From: Candidatus Nanoarchaeia archaeon
GTDB taxonomy: Archaea > Nanobdellota > Nanobdellia > Woesearchaeales > JACPBV01
Assembly: GCA_028279655.1 (NCBI GenBank)
Contig: JANQNH010000031.1
Location: 1 to 64,000 of the forward strand
DNA: 64,000 bases
Reading direction: 5' to 3'
Each line of letters starts with the position of its first letter. Position 1 is the stretch's first letter. Below the pieces are notes generated by a model, which was not told the DNA's origin, ran no database searches, and was given only the letters and a program-made list of their open reading frames with translations. A program made the position numbers and the translations under genes. This document shows positions 26,429-34,585 of this stretch, piece by piece.

Positions 26429-27826
26429 TTATTCAGACCTTTTCTTCATCGAGAACAGCACTATAATCATTATAACAATAACGATTACAGCAACAGCGAT
26501 AGCTCCCATCAAAAGAAGCACATAGCTGTTTGATCCCAATAATGAGCCTTCTGTTGTCTCTGTAACAGGTGTTGTAAGGATATCAAGGTCCTCTCCCTCT
26601 TCTTCCTTATCCTCTACCTGTGGAGGGGTTACAACAACAACCGAATCCTCTTCCTTCTCATCTTCCTCAGGTGGCTCTTCAACGACCTCGCACTTGTCAA
26701 CTACTAGGTCGACGCTGCTAGAGTCTGAAAAGGTATCTGTATTATAGTAGACCTTTACACTGATCGGATAGGTTCCTGCCCTTACAGAATCTTGTACATC
26801 AATGCTGTATGATTTGCTGTACTCTGTATCGTCGCCTGTACCTTCCTCAATCTCAGGGATTGATGTGTCCTCTTGGACTAGCTCTAGGTTTGCGTTTTCA
26901 ATAAGAACAACAACCTCATCTTCATCGCTTGTACCCTGGTTCTTTAGGTCAACCTTAAGGCTTGCCCTTCCAGAACAGTCTATCCTTGAAGGAGAGATGC
27001 TCAGTTTTCTAATAACTATGTTATGCTTGTCCTTCTCAACCTCTAGCTTGATATCATCCCATTCAACAGAATGCTTAGCTCCATTCTCATCTTCTCCCTC
27101 TACTAAGATTATAACATCATAATCCCCTTCATCAACATCTTCTGGTATATCAAACTCTATACTAAAGCTCTCCTGGTCATCTGCTTTTATGTCACCGACA
27201 TCCTCATCACCTTCAAGATCATCATCTCCCTCGTCATCGATGCTTTCGATGGTGATTTCTATAGTAACATCTTCGATGTCAATATCATCATCATCTGAGA
27301 ATAGGTTCTCAATATCTCCCTTGATCTCTAGTGTAGCACCAGGCTCAACATCCTTTCTTGTATCTCCTTCTCCAACGCTCTTGCTCTTTCCATTAACAAC
27401 GAACTTTACGCTGTCAAGATCAAGCTGGCTCTCAGCAACAACATTCAGATCAACAGATGCAAGCTCTGTAGATCCTGAGTATACCTTCAAAGGTGCGCTA
27501 TAAGCAGAATCCTTGGTTGTTACATCATCAGGAACTGTTCCTGCAACATCGATTGTAACAGATGCTCCAATAGCCAAGGAGAATGTGCTCCCTAGTCCAT
27601 GAGGCAGGGTGCTTAAGTTAAAATCATTAAGCTCCGTACCAGATAGCTCAATCTTCATATCAGTTATATCTGTAGTACCATTATTAGTAATGGTAAACGT
27701 ATCTGAAAAACCTGCTGTAGGCTTACCGGTCTTATCAATTGTGGTCTTGTCCACACTTACAGATGCAGCACTCACACTTATTGCTAGCATCAGAACCAAT
27801 ATTACTCCAATCAATAATTTCTTCAT
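26429..27826 (-). CDS. S-layer-like surface protein with C-terminal membrane anchor
   Basis: 465 residues from ATG 27826, which follows GGGGGT by 8 nt; a more upstream reading adds 11 residues unlike a signal peptide. The signal peptide is 1-21 (LLIGVILVLMLAISVSA). Two or three Ig-like beta domains follow (e.g. FTITNNGTTDITDMKIEL, LKVDLKNQGTSDEDEVVVLI). An extremely acidic segment (SDDDDIDIEDV, DDEGDDDLEGDED) may bind cations. A Pro/Glu linker leads to a single membrane helix (YVLLLMGAIAVAVIVIVIMIIVLF) with a KKRSE tail. This is the layout of putative S-layer proteins of DPANN archaea. Confidence 0.82.
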   Translation of the reverse strand: MKKLLIGVILVLMLAISVSAASVSVDKTTIDKTGKPTAGFSDTFTITNNGTTDITDMKIELSGTELNDFNLSTLPHGLGSTFSLAIGASVTIDVAGTVPDDVTTKDSAYSAPLKVYSGSTELASVDLNVVAESQLDLDSVKFVVNGKSKSVGEGDTRKDVEPGATLEIKGDIENLFSDDDDIDIEDVTIEITIESIDDEGDDDLEGDEDVGDIKADDQESFSIEFDIPEDVDEGDYDVIILVEGEDENGAKHSVEWDDIKLEVEKDKHNIVIRKLSISPSRIDCSGRASLKVDLKNQGTSDEDEVVVLIENANLELVQEDTSIPEIEEGTGDDTEYSKSYSIDVQDSVRAGTYPISVKVYYNTDTFSDSSSVDLVVDKCEVVEEPPEEDEKEEDSVVVVTPPQVEDKEEEGEDLDILTTPVTETTEGSLLGSNSYVLLLMGAIAVAVIVIVIMIIVLFSMKKRSE

Positions 27827-28103
27827 TTTATTATACCCCCTGGTAATTTTTTTAATCATATTTATTATTAATTAGTGGTATCATGTAGTATTTAAATATT
27901 ACTATTCTTCAATATATATAATGGAGTATTCACTTCAAAACCACTGATTAACACTAATTATACTTTAATAAGGATATCTGGTAGTTATATAAAGATTATT
28001 ATAACTTCAAATATAATTGAAATTATAACTATTGTACTAACTAGGTCAAATTTCAAAAAACCAGCTGCAAAAAAATTATAAACATGGGAATTATCCACTC
28101 AAT
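27827..28103. promoter_or_regulatory. Divergent promoter region with a long inverted repeat
   Basis: TATTTAAATAC (27888-27898) is the minus-strand TATA box for the S-layer-like gene. An inverted repeat TTATAACTTCAA (27999-28010) / TTGAAATTATAA (28017-28028), with one mismatch and a 6-bp spacer, sits midway and is a good regulator-site candidate. AAAATTATAAAC (28072-28083) is the plus-strand TATA box for the gene at 28104. Confidence 0.45.
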
Positions 28104-28847
28104 ATGGGAAAAAGCCTTACTGAACTCTTAGCAGAGACCGAAGAGGCATTGGATAAGCCTATTACAGATCGCAAACCAATAGGGGCTTTTGATACAGGTG
28201 ACGAGAAAATACTCTGGACCTTCTTATATGAAGAAAATAGGGCAAGAACCTACCGACACAAATACAGGAGATGGAAATCCTTAGTTAAACCAGTACCTAA
28301 AAGACCAGCAAGAAAGTTAATCCAGGACACTAATAGTGAAGCCCCAGAATTACTAAGGAGACTCTACCTAAATGCGCCCGCCTGGGAGGGAGTTATTACA
28401 CCAGATACGGTTGATGCTTTCGGAGGACACTTTATTACTGTCTATCAGAGAGTAGCTGAGATGACAGCAAATAAGTTCGAGGGTATTGTAGCATATGCTA
28501 AAGGAATAGCTGCCCAAAGAGACGAAAAACCCAAGAAAGTGGTAAAGGATCTTGCAGTAAGAAATGAAATATATAGGAGGTTACTCCCAAAAGCTGAGCT
28601 TTATGGTTTTTTATCAGGACTGATCAACCAGCTGGTTGCAACAAGGCTTGCAACTATGTTTGCCCTAAATGCAGAGCTCGACAGCAAACAAGAAAGGTTA
28701 GGGAGAGCATATGACGTGGGTTTAAGGATAATAAGAATATATACAAATATCAGAGCATCCTTGCCTTCTGAAGACATAATAAAGAGCTATATTACGGATA
28801 TGAGAGAATATACCACCCTAAGGGCAAAGAAAATCTATGCTCAATAA
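28104..28847 (+). CDS. Unknown mostly helical protein
   Basis: 247 residues, charged, mostly alpha-helical, with no signal peptide or clear membrane helix. Residues ~100-247 look like a helical bundle (ITVYQRVAEMTANKFEGIVA, LYGFLSGLINQLVATRLATM). Family not recognised. The transcript is leaderless and the gene is divergent from the S-layer-like gene. It converges on a short acidic protein 8 bp away. Confidence 0.7.
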   Translation: MGKSLTELLAETEEALDKPITDRKPIGAFDTGDEKILWTFLYEENRARTYRHKYRRWKSLVKPVPKRPARKLIQDTNSEAPELLRRLYLNAPAWEGVITPDTVDAFGGHFITVYQRVAEMTANKFEGIVAYAKGIAAQRDEKPKKVVKDLAVRNEIYRRLLPKAELYGFLSGLINQLVATRLATMFALNAELDSKQERLGRAYDVGLRIIRIYTNIRASLPSEDIIKSYITDMREYTTLRAKKIYAQ

Positions 28848-28854
28848 AAATATC

Positions 28855-29214
28855 CTATTTATTAACATTAAAGATCTCAGTAAGGTCTATCTTCTTGCCT
28901 GGTTTAGAAGGCTCCTTGACTGCAGGTTTAAAGACCTCTTCTTCGTTCATCTCAGGTTCGTTAACCTCAGGCACTACCTCTTTAATCTCCTTGATCTCTG
29001 GTTCGCTTTTCAGCGTTGTCTGAGCATTATCCACAGGCTTTGTCTCTTGTCTCTCCTCTCCAACCTCAGTGCCATTAACCTTATCAGTACCATTAATCTT
29101 CTCATTAATACCAATCATCGTCTGGGCCCTTTCAAGAGCATCAGTCATAGAAGCAGCTAAGCCTGAGTTCTTAAGCGTCTCTGCCAGTTTCTTAACCTCC
29201 TCGCTATATGCCAT
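28855..29214 (-). CDS. Small protein: helical N-terminus plus disordered acidic tail
   Basis: 119 residues. Residues 1-37 predict two short helices (MAYSEEVKKLAETLKNSG, then AASMTDALERAQTMI). The rest is low-complexity, rich in Glu, Val, Pro and Lys. Proteins with this short helical start are frequent in DPANN genomes but uncharacterised (from memory). TATA-like GCTTTTAATAGG lies near 29242, about 28 bp before the ATG. Confidence 0.65.
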   Translation of the reverse strand: MAYSEEVKKLAETLKNSGLAASMTDALERAQTMIGINEKINGTDKVNGTEVGEERQETKPVDNAQTTLKSEPEIKEIKEVVPEVNEPEMNEEEVFKPAVKEPSKPGKKIDLTEIFNVNK

Positions 29215-29260
29215 TTCAAAAAAAAAGAAAACATAATCCTATTAAAAGCTTTTGTTTTTC

Positions 29261-29330
29261 AAAAAAATTTTGAGTCAGTCCCTACCTCAACCCTAAAAGG
29301 TGAGGATTAATCTGGACTGACTAAATTTTT
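29261..29330. repeat. Nested hairpin element A
   Basis: The outer arms AGTCAGTCC (29272-29280) and GGACTGACT (29314-29322) extend on both sides through A/T-rich pairing. Inside, CCTCA (29285-29289) pairs with TGAGG (29301-29305) around CCCTAAAAGG, with an unpaired A. A partner element follows at 29334. The bulged small hairpin is the kind found at ends of IS200/IS605 elements; an alternative is a paired terminator. Confidence 0.55.
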
Positions 29331-29333
29331 AGG

Positions 29334-29403
29334 AAATTAGGAAGCCTGAATGAAGCTATTCACCTCCAATCCTAAAGGATGGAGATATCTGGCTTCCTAA
29401 TTT
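29334..29403. repeat. Nested hairpin element B
   Basis: Perfect 13-bp outer arms AAATTAGGAAGCC (29334-29346) and GGCTTCCTAATTT (29391-29403). Inside is a hairpin CTCC-A-ATCC-TAAA-GGAT-GGAG (29364-29384) with one bulged A. The plan matches element A even though the outer arms differ in sequence. It ends 6 bp before the Tat-protein stop codon. Confidence 0.6.
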
Positions 29404-29408
29404 ATAGA

Positions 29409-30302
29409 TTAACTGCCTCTTCCCCTTTGTCTTCGCACTAATTCGCCATCTCTCTCAATAAATAAACAGATATCATCAAACCAAACAGTTGCCGGTGCAT
29501 TATGCTCAAATCCCTGTAGCCAGGGCATCACAGTAGCTGCACCCACTGGTACAATATATTCCATAATAAGATGATGCCACCTCTCTGGTTCATTAGACCA
29601 ATCCATTACCACCATAGTATCATCAATTAGCTCATTTTCCCCTTCAGCTCTGAAATCCATTCCAAACCTAGCACCCCCCCTATCTGCCCAATCGTTCATG
29701 TGTTTATCTTTATATTCCAAAGGACATATCCCAAAATCACGAATATGCTTCTCATTAACCCAAAAAGGCCTATCTCTCCAATATATCTCTGCTTCTGGAT
29801 CTCCACTGAGATATCCTTTATTAATCCCCTTCCAGGCTTCCCTGGTTATACCCTGGAGCTGGAACTGAGCATAACAAGAAAGTATAATCTTATCTCCTGG
29901 TTGGCATGCTATCCGGTCTTGTGGCCATATTGATCTATCCTGGCCCTCTCCCTCTATACCTAGATCAGCATTATCACTTGGATCTAGCCTCATTGATGCA
30001 TGTGCCCTATAGGCCTTCTCACCAGGATATCTATGATAGGTATATTTATCAACCTTCCCCAGATTATGACCATATTGGCCTGCTCCGTATCTTAACTCCC
30101 ATCCCGTACCATGATCGTCTGCACTAAAGGTCGGATTTATAACATGGTTATACTCCCCAAGAACATCCTCAAGTCTTGTTCCAAGTGCTGGTTGAGCTCT
30201 CCCTGCCCCAGCAATACTTCCAAAACCAAGTAGTGCTAGGGGTAATGCTACTGCACCGTTTCCCATAGTCCTCAAGAAATCCCTCCTAGTTCCCCTGTAC
30301 AT
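29409..30302 (-). CDS. Tat-signal exported protein, possible carbohydrate-binding fold
   Basis: 297 residues. A twin-arginine signal is plain: TRRDFLRT at residues 5-12, then a moderately hydrophobic VALPLALLGFGSIAGA and an A-x-A cleavage site. The mature part begins NHVINPTFSADDHGTGWELR, as in beta-sandwich carbohydrate-binding modules, is rich in Trp and Tyr, and ends TVWFDDICLFIERDG, a usual last strand of such modules. It would leave the cell folded through Tat. No catalytic motif is seen. Its high use of Tat-type signals contrasts with the Sec signals of the other surface proteins here. TATA-like CTTTTTATTG lies ~28 bp before the ATG. Confidence 0.75.
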   Translation of the reverse strand: MYRGTRRDFLRTMGNGAVALPLALLGFGSIAGAGRAQPALGTRLEDVLGEYNHVINPTFSADDHGTGWELRYGAGQYGHNLGKVDKYTYHRYPGEKAYRAHASMRLDPSDNADLGIEGEGQDRSIWPQDRIACQPGDKIILSCYAQFQLQGITREAWKGINKGYLSGDPEAEIYWRDRPFWVNEKHIRDFGICPLEYKDKHMNDWADRGGARFGMDFRAEGENELIDDTMVVMDWSNEPERWHHLIMEYIVPVGAATVMPWLQGFEHNAPATVWFDDICLFIERDGELVRRQRGRGS

Positions 30303-30355
30303 ATAAAAAAGGGAATGAAGATAACAATAAAAAGATTACTCATGTACTGCAAAGA

Positions 30356-30781
30356 TTAGATGTACCCACCTAAAAAAGCAAACCCAGTACCAGTACCAGA
30401 GCTGGAAGCAGCCAAAGTAGAATCAGCAGGCATTACCCTCAAATTGAATGAATCAGGATATGGATTGTACCCCTTTAATTGAACAGAATGATCATAACCA
30501 TGATTAGAGTTTAGTCTTCCAGCAAGTTGGTCTGCCATCTGCTTCAGATTAGGCAAAACACCATCAATCCCATTAAGAATATTATCTACCTCTGCTGCAA
30601 TAGTATCCTGCATCCATAGAGATTTGTCTACGACATCAATAGGAACATAATTAGCCATAACCTCTATCCGCGGACCTTGCCGTACCATATTGTGGTCAAA
30701 TATGTCAAAACCACCATCTCTCAAGACTACATCACACAACCATAATCCATCTGTGGATCTTATAGCAATATTATCTGTCAT
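30356..30781 (-). CDS. Unknown small protein
   Basis: 141 residues with no signal or membrane segment. It has two regions: IRSTDGLWLCDVVLRDGGFDI at the front and a C-terminal Ser/Gly-rich run (LAASSSGTGTGFAFLGGYI). The family is not recognised. TTTTATAAATAC at 30804-30815 is the TATA box, ~28 bp before the ATG. Confidence 0.6.
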   Translation of the reverse strand: MTDNIAIRSTDGLWLCDVVLRDGGFDIFDHNMVRQGPRIEVMANYVPIDVVDKSLWMQDTIAAEVDNILNGIDGVLPNLKQMADQLAGRLNSNHGYDHSVQLKGYNPYPDSFNLRVMPADSTLAASSSGTGTGFAFLGGYI

Positions 30782-30920
30782 ATCACTGCTAAAATATGCA
30801 TGTATTTATAAAACTATTGTTTATAACAACTTAGTAGTAGTTAAAAATTATCAAATAATCAGAAGAAATATCAAGAAAAAGACCAACAATAAACAAAATA
30901 CCCTGATTAAACAAGATACA

Positions 30921-31328
30921 CTAATAATACTCTACAGTCATAGTATATCTATTATTATCTGTACGACCTGTTTTTCTATCCCAGATTAGTTTCTCAGCAT
31001 AGATAAGATTACATCCCTTAAATTTAGCCAAGTAGGTAGGAGACCTTGGATTAATTTTATTCCTGACATCTGTAACAAAAACACCTTCTTCCGCCTCAGA
31101 GTCAGAATACTGCACAAGATAATCCCTTCCAAATATTCCAGTGATAACAGGCCCAAACAATTGAACTCCCTCCAGATGATGTATGGATTCACCAACAAGA
31201 TAGAAAAGGTCCCTCCAGGACCCAAAATCCCTCTTTGTAATCTCTTTCTCAGCTAATCCAACCTCTATACGATGGAGCAGCCTATCGATACCATGTAAAA
31301 CCTCTTGTAGAGTACTCTCATCAGACAT
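30921..31328 (-). CDS. Unknown small protein
   Basis: 135 residues from ATG 31328; TATA-like GTTTATAAAGG at ~31351-31361 places the transcript start close to it, so the longer TTG reading is unlikely. Front half: amphipathic helices (TLQEVLHGIDRLLHRIEVGL, WRDLFYLVGESIHHL). Back half: beta-rich, basic. No recognised family. Confidence 0.6.
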   Translation of the reverse strand: MSDESTLQEVLHGIDRLLHRIEVGLAEKEITKRDFGSWRDLFYLVGESIHHLEGVQLFGPVITGIFGRDYLVQYSDSEAEEGVFVTDVRNKINPRSPTYLAKFKGCNLIYAEKLIWDRKTGRTDNNRYTMTVEYY

Positions 31329-31363
31329 AATTGGCAAGAATCCAGTTTCCTTTATAAACCTAA

Positions 31364-31849
31364 TCAGGCACCGATAAATCCCTTCTCTTTTTGCATCAGC
31401 CTCTTTCCGCTCTTCTTTATATGAGAATTCAATACCTTCCCTATGAATATTATATGATCTCCTGCATCCACTTCATCGATTACCTCGCATTCCATATACC
31501 CTGCCGCTTCCTTGATCCTGGGACAATCGATACTGGAGCATTCCTCCTTCGTTAGACCGCATTCAGAAAACTTATCCATGTGCATCCCTGATTTGGTTCC
31601 TACCATCAAAGCTTTATCCCCCATATCCTCAGAGACAAAATTGATCACAAACGCCTTGCTCTTTTTTATCACATCCGCACTGAACCGGGTCTTGCCGACA
31701 GATACAGCATATAGCTGAGGATTGAAGGATACAGGCATATGCCATGCGATAGTTATTATATTATCCTTCACCTCCTTCTTTCCCATAATATCCATCTCTT
31801 CCCTGCTGCTTACAAGAATCACCTGCCTTGGATCAGTTAGTTCTGACAT
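31364..31849 (-). CDS. Flavin reductase-like FMN-binding protein
   Basis: 161 residues from ATG 31849, which follows GAGGTG by 6 nt. It has the split-barrel flavin-binding pattern: VILVSSRE, NIITIAWHMPVSFNPQLYAVSVG, FVINFVSEDMGDKALMVGT, and a CECEVIDEVDAGDHIIFIGKV-like strand (here MECEVIDEVDAGDH). Members bind FMN and act as flavin reductases or flavoredoxins in the cytosol. Two Cys (ECGLTKEECSSIDC region) could be redox-active. It neighbours the methyltransferase on the same strand. Confidence 0.85.
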   Translation of the reverse strand: MSELTDPRQVILVSSREEMDIMGKKEVKDNIITIAWHMPVSFNPQLYAVSVGKTRFSADVIKKSKAFVINFVSEDMGDKALMVGTKSGMHMDKFSECGLTKEECSSIDCPRIKEAAGYMECEVIDEVDAGDHIIFIGKVLNSHIKKSGKRLMQKEKGFIGA

Positions 31850-31873
31850 ATTAATCACCTCATATTTACAATA

Positions 31874-32362
31874 TCATTTGCCACAAAAATAGATCAAATC
31901 CTTCTCCTCTTCTATAACATCCTCAACTATAAATAGTTTTCTGATAAGCCTATCGATAATATCCCTCTTCTTAGTTCTCTTCAAGAAACTAAGGACAAAC
32001 CTGTCTCTACCCACACGTTTGATCTCAGAGAGGCCCTTGGCAATATCCTTAAAGTTCTGTATAGCGGTAATAGAAACCACAATATCAAAGTTGTTATCCG
32101 GATAAGGGATATCCTCAGCAGGAGCTAACCTATACTCTACCTTTCCCTTCTCCCTAGCTCTCTCCAGTAACTTGGGGGCAGGATCAATCCCATATCTTTT
32201 ACATCCCCATGGCTCTGTTGTAAGCCCAGTCCCGCAGCCAACATCCAGTAGCCTATCAGAACTATGTACCTTAAGGTGCCTCTTGATAATCCCTATCTTC
32301 TTAAGCTGCTCTTCTCTATGTAATTCTTCATATCCTGAAGATATTTCGTCATAGTAGCCCAT
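31874..32362 (-). CDS. Class I SAM-dependent methyltransferase
   Basis: 162 residues. SAM-binding motif I LLDVGCGTGL lies at ~residues 38-47, motif II YGIDPAPKLLERA, then APAEDIPYPDNNFDIVVSITAIQNF, as in Methyltransf_11 enzymes. The target is unknown. It is short for the family but has all core strands. The transcript is leaderless (CTTTATTAA ~28 bp upstream). Confidence 0.85.
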   Translation of the reverse strand: MGYYDEISSGYEELHREEQLKKIGIIKRHLKVHSSDRLLDVGCGTGLTTEPWGCKRYGIDPAPKLLERAREKGKVEYRLAPAEDIPYPDNNFDIVVSITAIQNFKDIAKGLSEIKRVGRDRFVLSFLKRTKKRDIIDRLIRKLFIVEDVIEEEKDLIYFCGK

Positions 32363-32538
32363 AAAAGAAAGTTACTAAGATGCGATTAATAAAGGTTCTG
32401 TTTCTATAATAGACAAACTCAGGTTATCCTTTTCCACATAGTACCCAATAACTCCTCAATTCCATAAATCCCCCTATTTGGAACCAGATTAAGTATTGAT
32501 ACCAAAAACTTATAACTTTACCTCCATTCCTAGACATC

Positions 32539-32934
32539 ATGCCAACTGGAACAGAAGAAGAAAGGGTAGTGATATTAGAGAACAATGGTTCTATGCGCTC
32601 AGATCTAGAGCAACATATTAAAGTTTTGGGATTTACCCCTATCTCAATAGGAAACAGACAGCAATGTACAGAAATAACAGATGCGTTTGATCCATATGCG
32701 ATTATTCTAAACCCTGATGTAAGATTAACAGAAGAAGGCAAAATAGAGAAAGATACAGGCATTTTTCTAGCATTGGACATCTTAAGAAAGAATCCTAGCC
32801 AATTAGTAGGCATCCATACCTACGCTGGAAAGGATAGGAAGATAGTAACTGCAGAAGGAGCAGGAGCAGTCTACCTACCAAAACCAGCACGACAAATTGA
32901 CATATATCATTTCTTAAATAGAATGAACATATAA
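32539..32934 (+). CDS. Degenerate response-regulator receiver domain
   Basis: 131 residues, one CheY-like fold. VVILENNGSMRSDLEQHIKVLGF opens it, although the acidic pair is changed to E-N. At the phospho-acceptor strand it reads AIILNPDVRL, with Asn where Asp is expected. IHTYAG and YLPKPA keep the Thr and Lys of switch regions. It is therefore probably a pseudo-receiver that signals through protein contacts. It stands alone: no kinase or output domain lies nearby. Confidence 0.7.
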   Translation: MPTGTEEERVVILENNGSMRSDLEQHIKVLGFTPISIGNRQQCTEITDAFDPYAIILNPDVRLTEEGKIEKDTGIFLALDILRKNPSQLVGIHTYAGKDRKIVTAEGAGAVYLPKPARQIDIYHFLNRMNI

Positions 32935-33043
32935 GTATCGATAGAGATTTCTATTTAGAATATACAATTAACCTAAAGCCCCTAGAGTTACCCTAAAATT
33001 ATAACAACAACATTTTTATAGCAAAAAAGATAAACAGCCAACT

Positions 33044-33859
33044 ATGGACCAACAAACAAGAGAGAAACTAAAAAACCTAACAAACAAAAAACACATCAAG
33101 ATAGTCCAAAGGGGAAACAAAGCCATCCTATACGCATTACAGATAGCAAAAAGACTAGAAAAAACAAAGATATTCATCCAGGACCAGGGAGGTTGGCTTA
33201 CATATAAGCAATACCCAAAAGAACTAGGCCTGGAACTGATCCTCTTAAAAACAGACTACGGTCTGATCAACACAGAACAGCTTGATAAGAGCATAGACAA
33301 AAACTCTGCATTATTGATAACATCAATGACAGGATATTTTGCAGTCCAGGATATGAAAAAGATCAGCAGCATATGCAAAAAGAACAACTGCCTTTTAATA
33401 AATGACATCACAGGTACTATAGGGACAGAGGCAGCAAAGATAGGAGACATCCTAGTCTGCTCCTTTGGGAAAAACAAACCCATCAACCTGGGAAAAGGAG
33501 GCTTGATTGCAGCCGATGAAAAAAATATGATCAACCTGACAGAAATAGAAGATATAGAACTAGACCTAAAAGAAAAATTAAAAGAACTTAAACCAAGACT
33601 AACACTGTTTCAAAAGTCCAACAAAAAGATAAAACAAGACCTTAGATCACACGATATAATACACAGGAACAAGAAAGGTATAAATGTAGCAGTAAGATAT
33701 AAAGACGAGAAAGAGAAAAAAAAGATAATAGATTACTGTGAAAGGAATAACTTTAAATATAGATTATGCAAAAAGATTTCCAACAGCACTCAAAATATTT
33801 TTTCATTCATAAAAGTAAATGAAGATGCCGTCAGTATTGACGTACAAAACCTGAGGTGA
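33044..33859 (+). CDS. PLP-dependent aminotransferase-fold protein (DegT-like), short
   Basis: 271 residues, shorter than typical DegT/DnrJ/EryC1/StrS enzymes (~370). QDQGGWLTYKQYP, TSMTGYFAVQDMKKI, LINDITGTIGTEAAKIGDILVCSFGKNKPINLGKGG show the fold; the Lys in SFGKNKP is the candidate that binds PLP. The C-terminal small domain is reduced. The substrate is unknown. It is followed by a zinc ribbon gene whose SD lies in its last codons, so the two are coupled. Confidence 0.75.
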   Translation: MDQQTREKLKNLTNKKHIKIVQRGNKAILYALQIAKRLEKTKIFIQDQGGWLTYKQYPKELGLELILLKTDYGLINTEQLDKSIDKNSALLITSMTGYFAVQDMKKISSICKKNNCLLINDITGTIGTEAAKIGDILVCSFGKNKPINLGKGGLIAADEKNMINLTEIEDIELDLKEKLKELKPRLTLFQKSNKKIKQDLRSHDIIHRNKKGINVAVRYKDEKEKKKIIDYCERNNFKYRLCKKISNSTQNIFSFIKVNEDAVSIDVQNLR

Positions 33860-33864
33860 ACCAA

Positions 33865-34263
33865 ATGGTAACAGAACCAGAATCAATGGAAGATCTGATA
33901 TACTTTACAAATAGGACTATAGAAGAAGGAAAAGGGAAGATCAAAGCATGGGTTTACAAGAAGATGTGCCCTCAGTGCAACAAAGCTAAGATGGGCAAAC
34001 CAGTAGATAAAGGGAAGGTAAAGATAAGGGCAAAGGAATATGTATGCCCGGAATGCGGATTCACAGAAGAAAAAAAGGAACACGAAGAATCGTTGCAGCT
34101 GGAGGCAAAGTACACCTGCCCCCAGTGCCAGAAGGAAGGAGAATCAACTACAATGTACAAGAGAAAATCCTTCATGGGCGTACCAGCATATGTAGTTGAA
34201 TGCCAGCATTGCAGTGCAAAAATACCATTGACAAAGAAGATGAAGGCTGTGAAGAAGAAATAA
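33865..34263 (+). CDS. Double zinc-ribbon protein
   Basis: 132 residues from ATG 33865, 6 nt after GAGGTG; the upstream GTG is part of this SD. Two treble or ribbon modules: MCPQCNKAKMGKP...YVCPECGF (residues ~34-70) and YTCPQCQKEGES...VECQHCSA (~84-120). There are four C-x2-C pairs, each pair set forming one metal site. The tail is highly basic (KKMKAVKKK), suggesting RNA or ribosome binding. It is widespread in DPANN-type genomes by my recollection; the role is unproven. Confidence 0.8.
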   Translation: MVTEPESMEDLIYFTNRTIEEGKGKIKAWVYKKMCPQCNKAKMGKPVDKGKVKIRAKEYVCPECGFTEEKKEHEESLQLEAKYTCPQCQKEGESTTMYKRKSFMGVPAYVVECQHCSAKIPLTKKMKAVKKK

Positions 34264-34279
34264 GCTACAACAAGTATAA

Positions 34280-34564
34280 ACCCTGAACAAAAGCCCCCTT
34301 TTTCCCCAGATAGCTCCTATCCATGATAAAAGGCTTCTTTACTTAGCACATAAAAAACTAAAGGAATTAAAGATATATAGCGTCTATAGATTAGAAGCGT
34401 CTGCAAAGAAGTTTAATCTTAACAAAGACTTTTGGGCTCTTTCAATAAACAGAAAGGAAGAGATTCTTAAATTAAACATACTAATAGGTCGATATTTGCA
34501 ACATGCAAAGAGAAAGAAAGCCTTAATAAGCATAGTTAAAAAATATGGCAATATTTATAAATGA
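34280..34564 (+). pseudogene. Remnant resembling the C-terminus of a LAGLIDADG homing endonuclease
   Basis: Open from after TAA 34277-34279 to TGA 34564 with no start codon suited to it. It reads LAHKKLKELKIYSVYRLEAS, then FWALSINRKEEILKLNILIG and HAKRKKALISIVKKYG. The INRKEEILKLN.LIG..L.HA.RK pattern resembles the tail of LAGLIDADG-type intron or intein endonucleases, but no catalytic motif remains. It ends 22 bp before metG and overlaps its TATA box. Confidence 0.4.
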
Positions 34565-34585
34565 ACATCTTCTTCTAGAGATATT

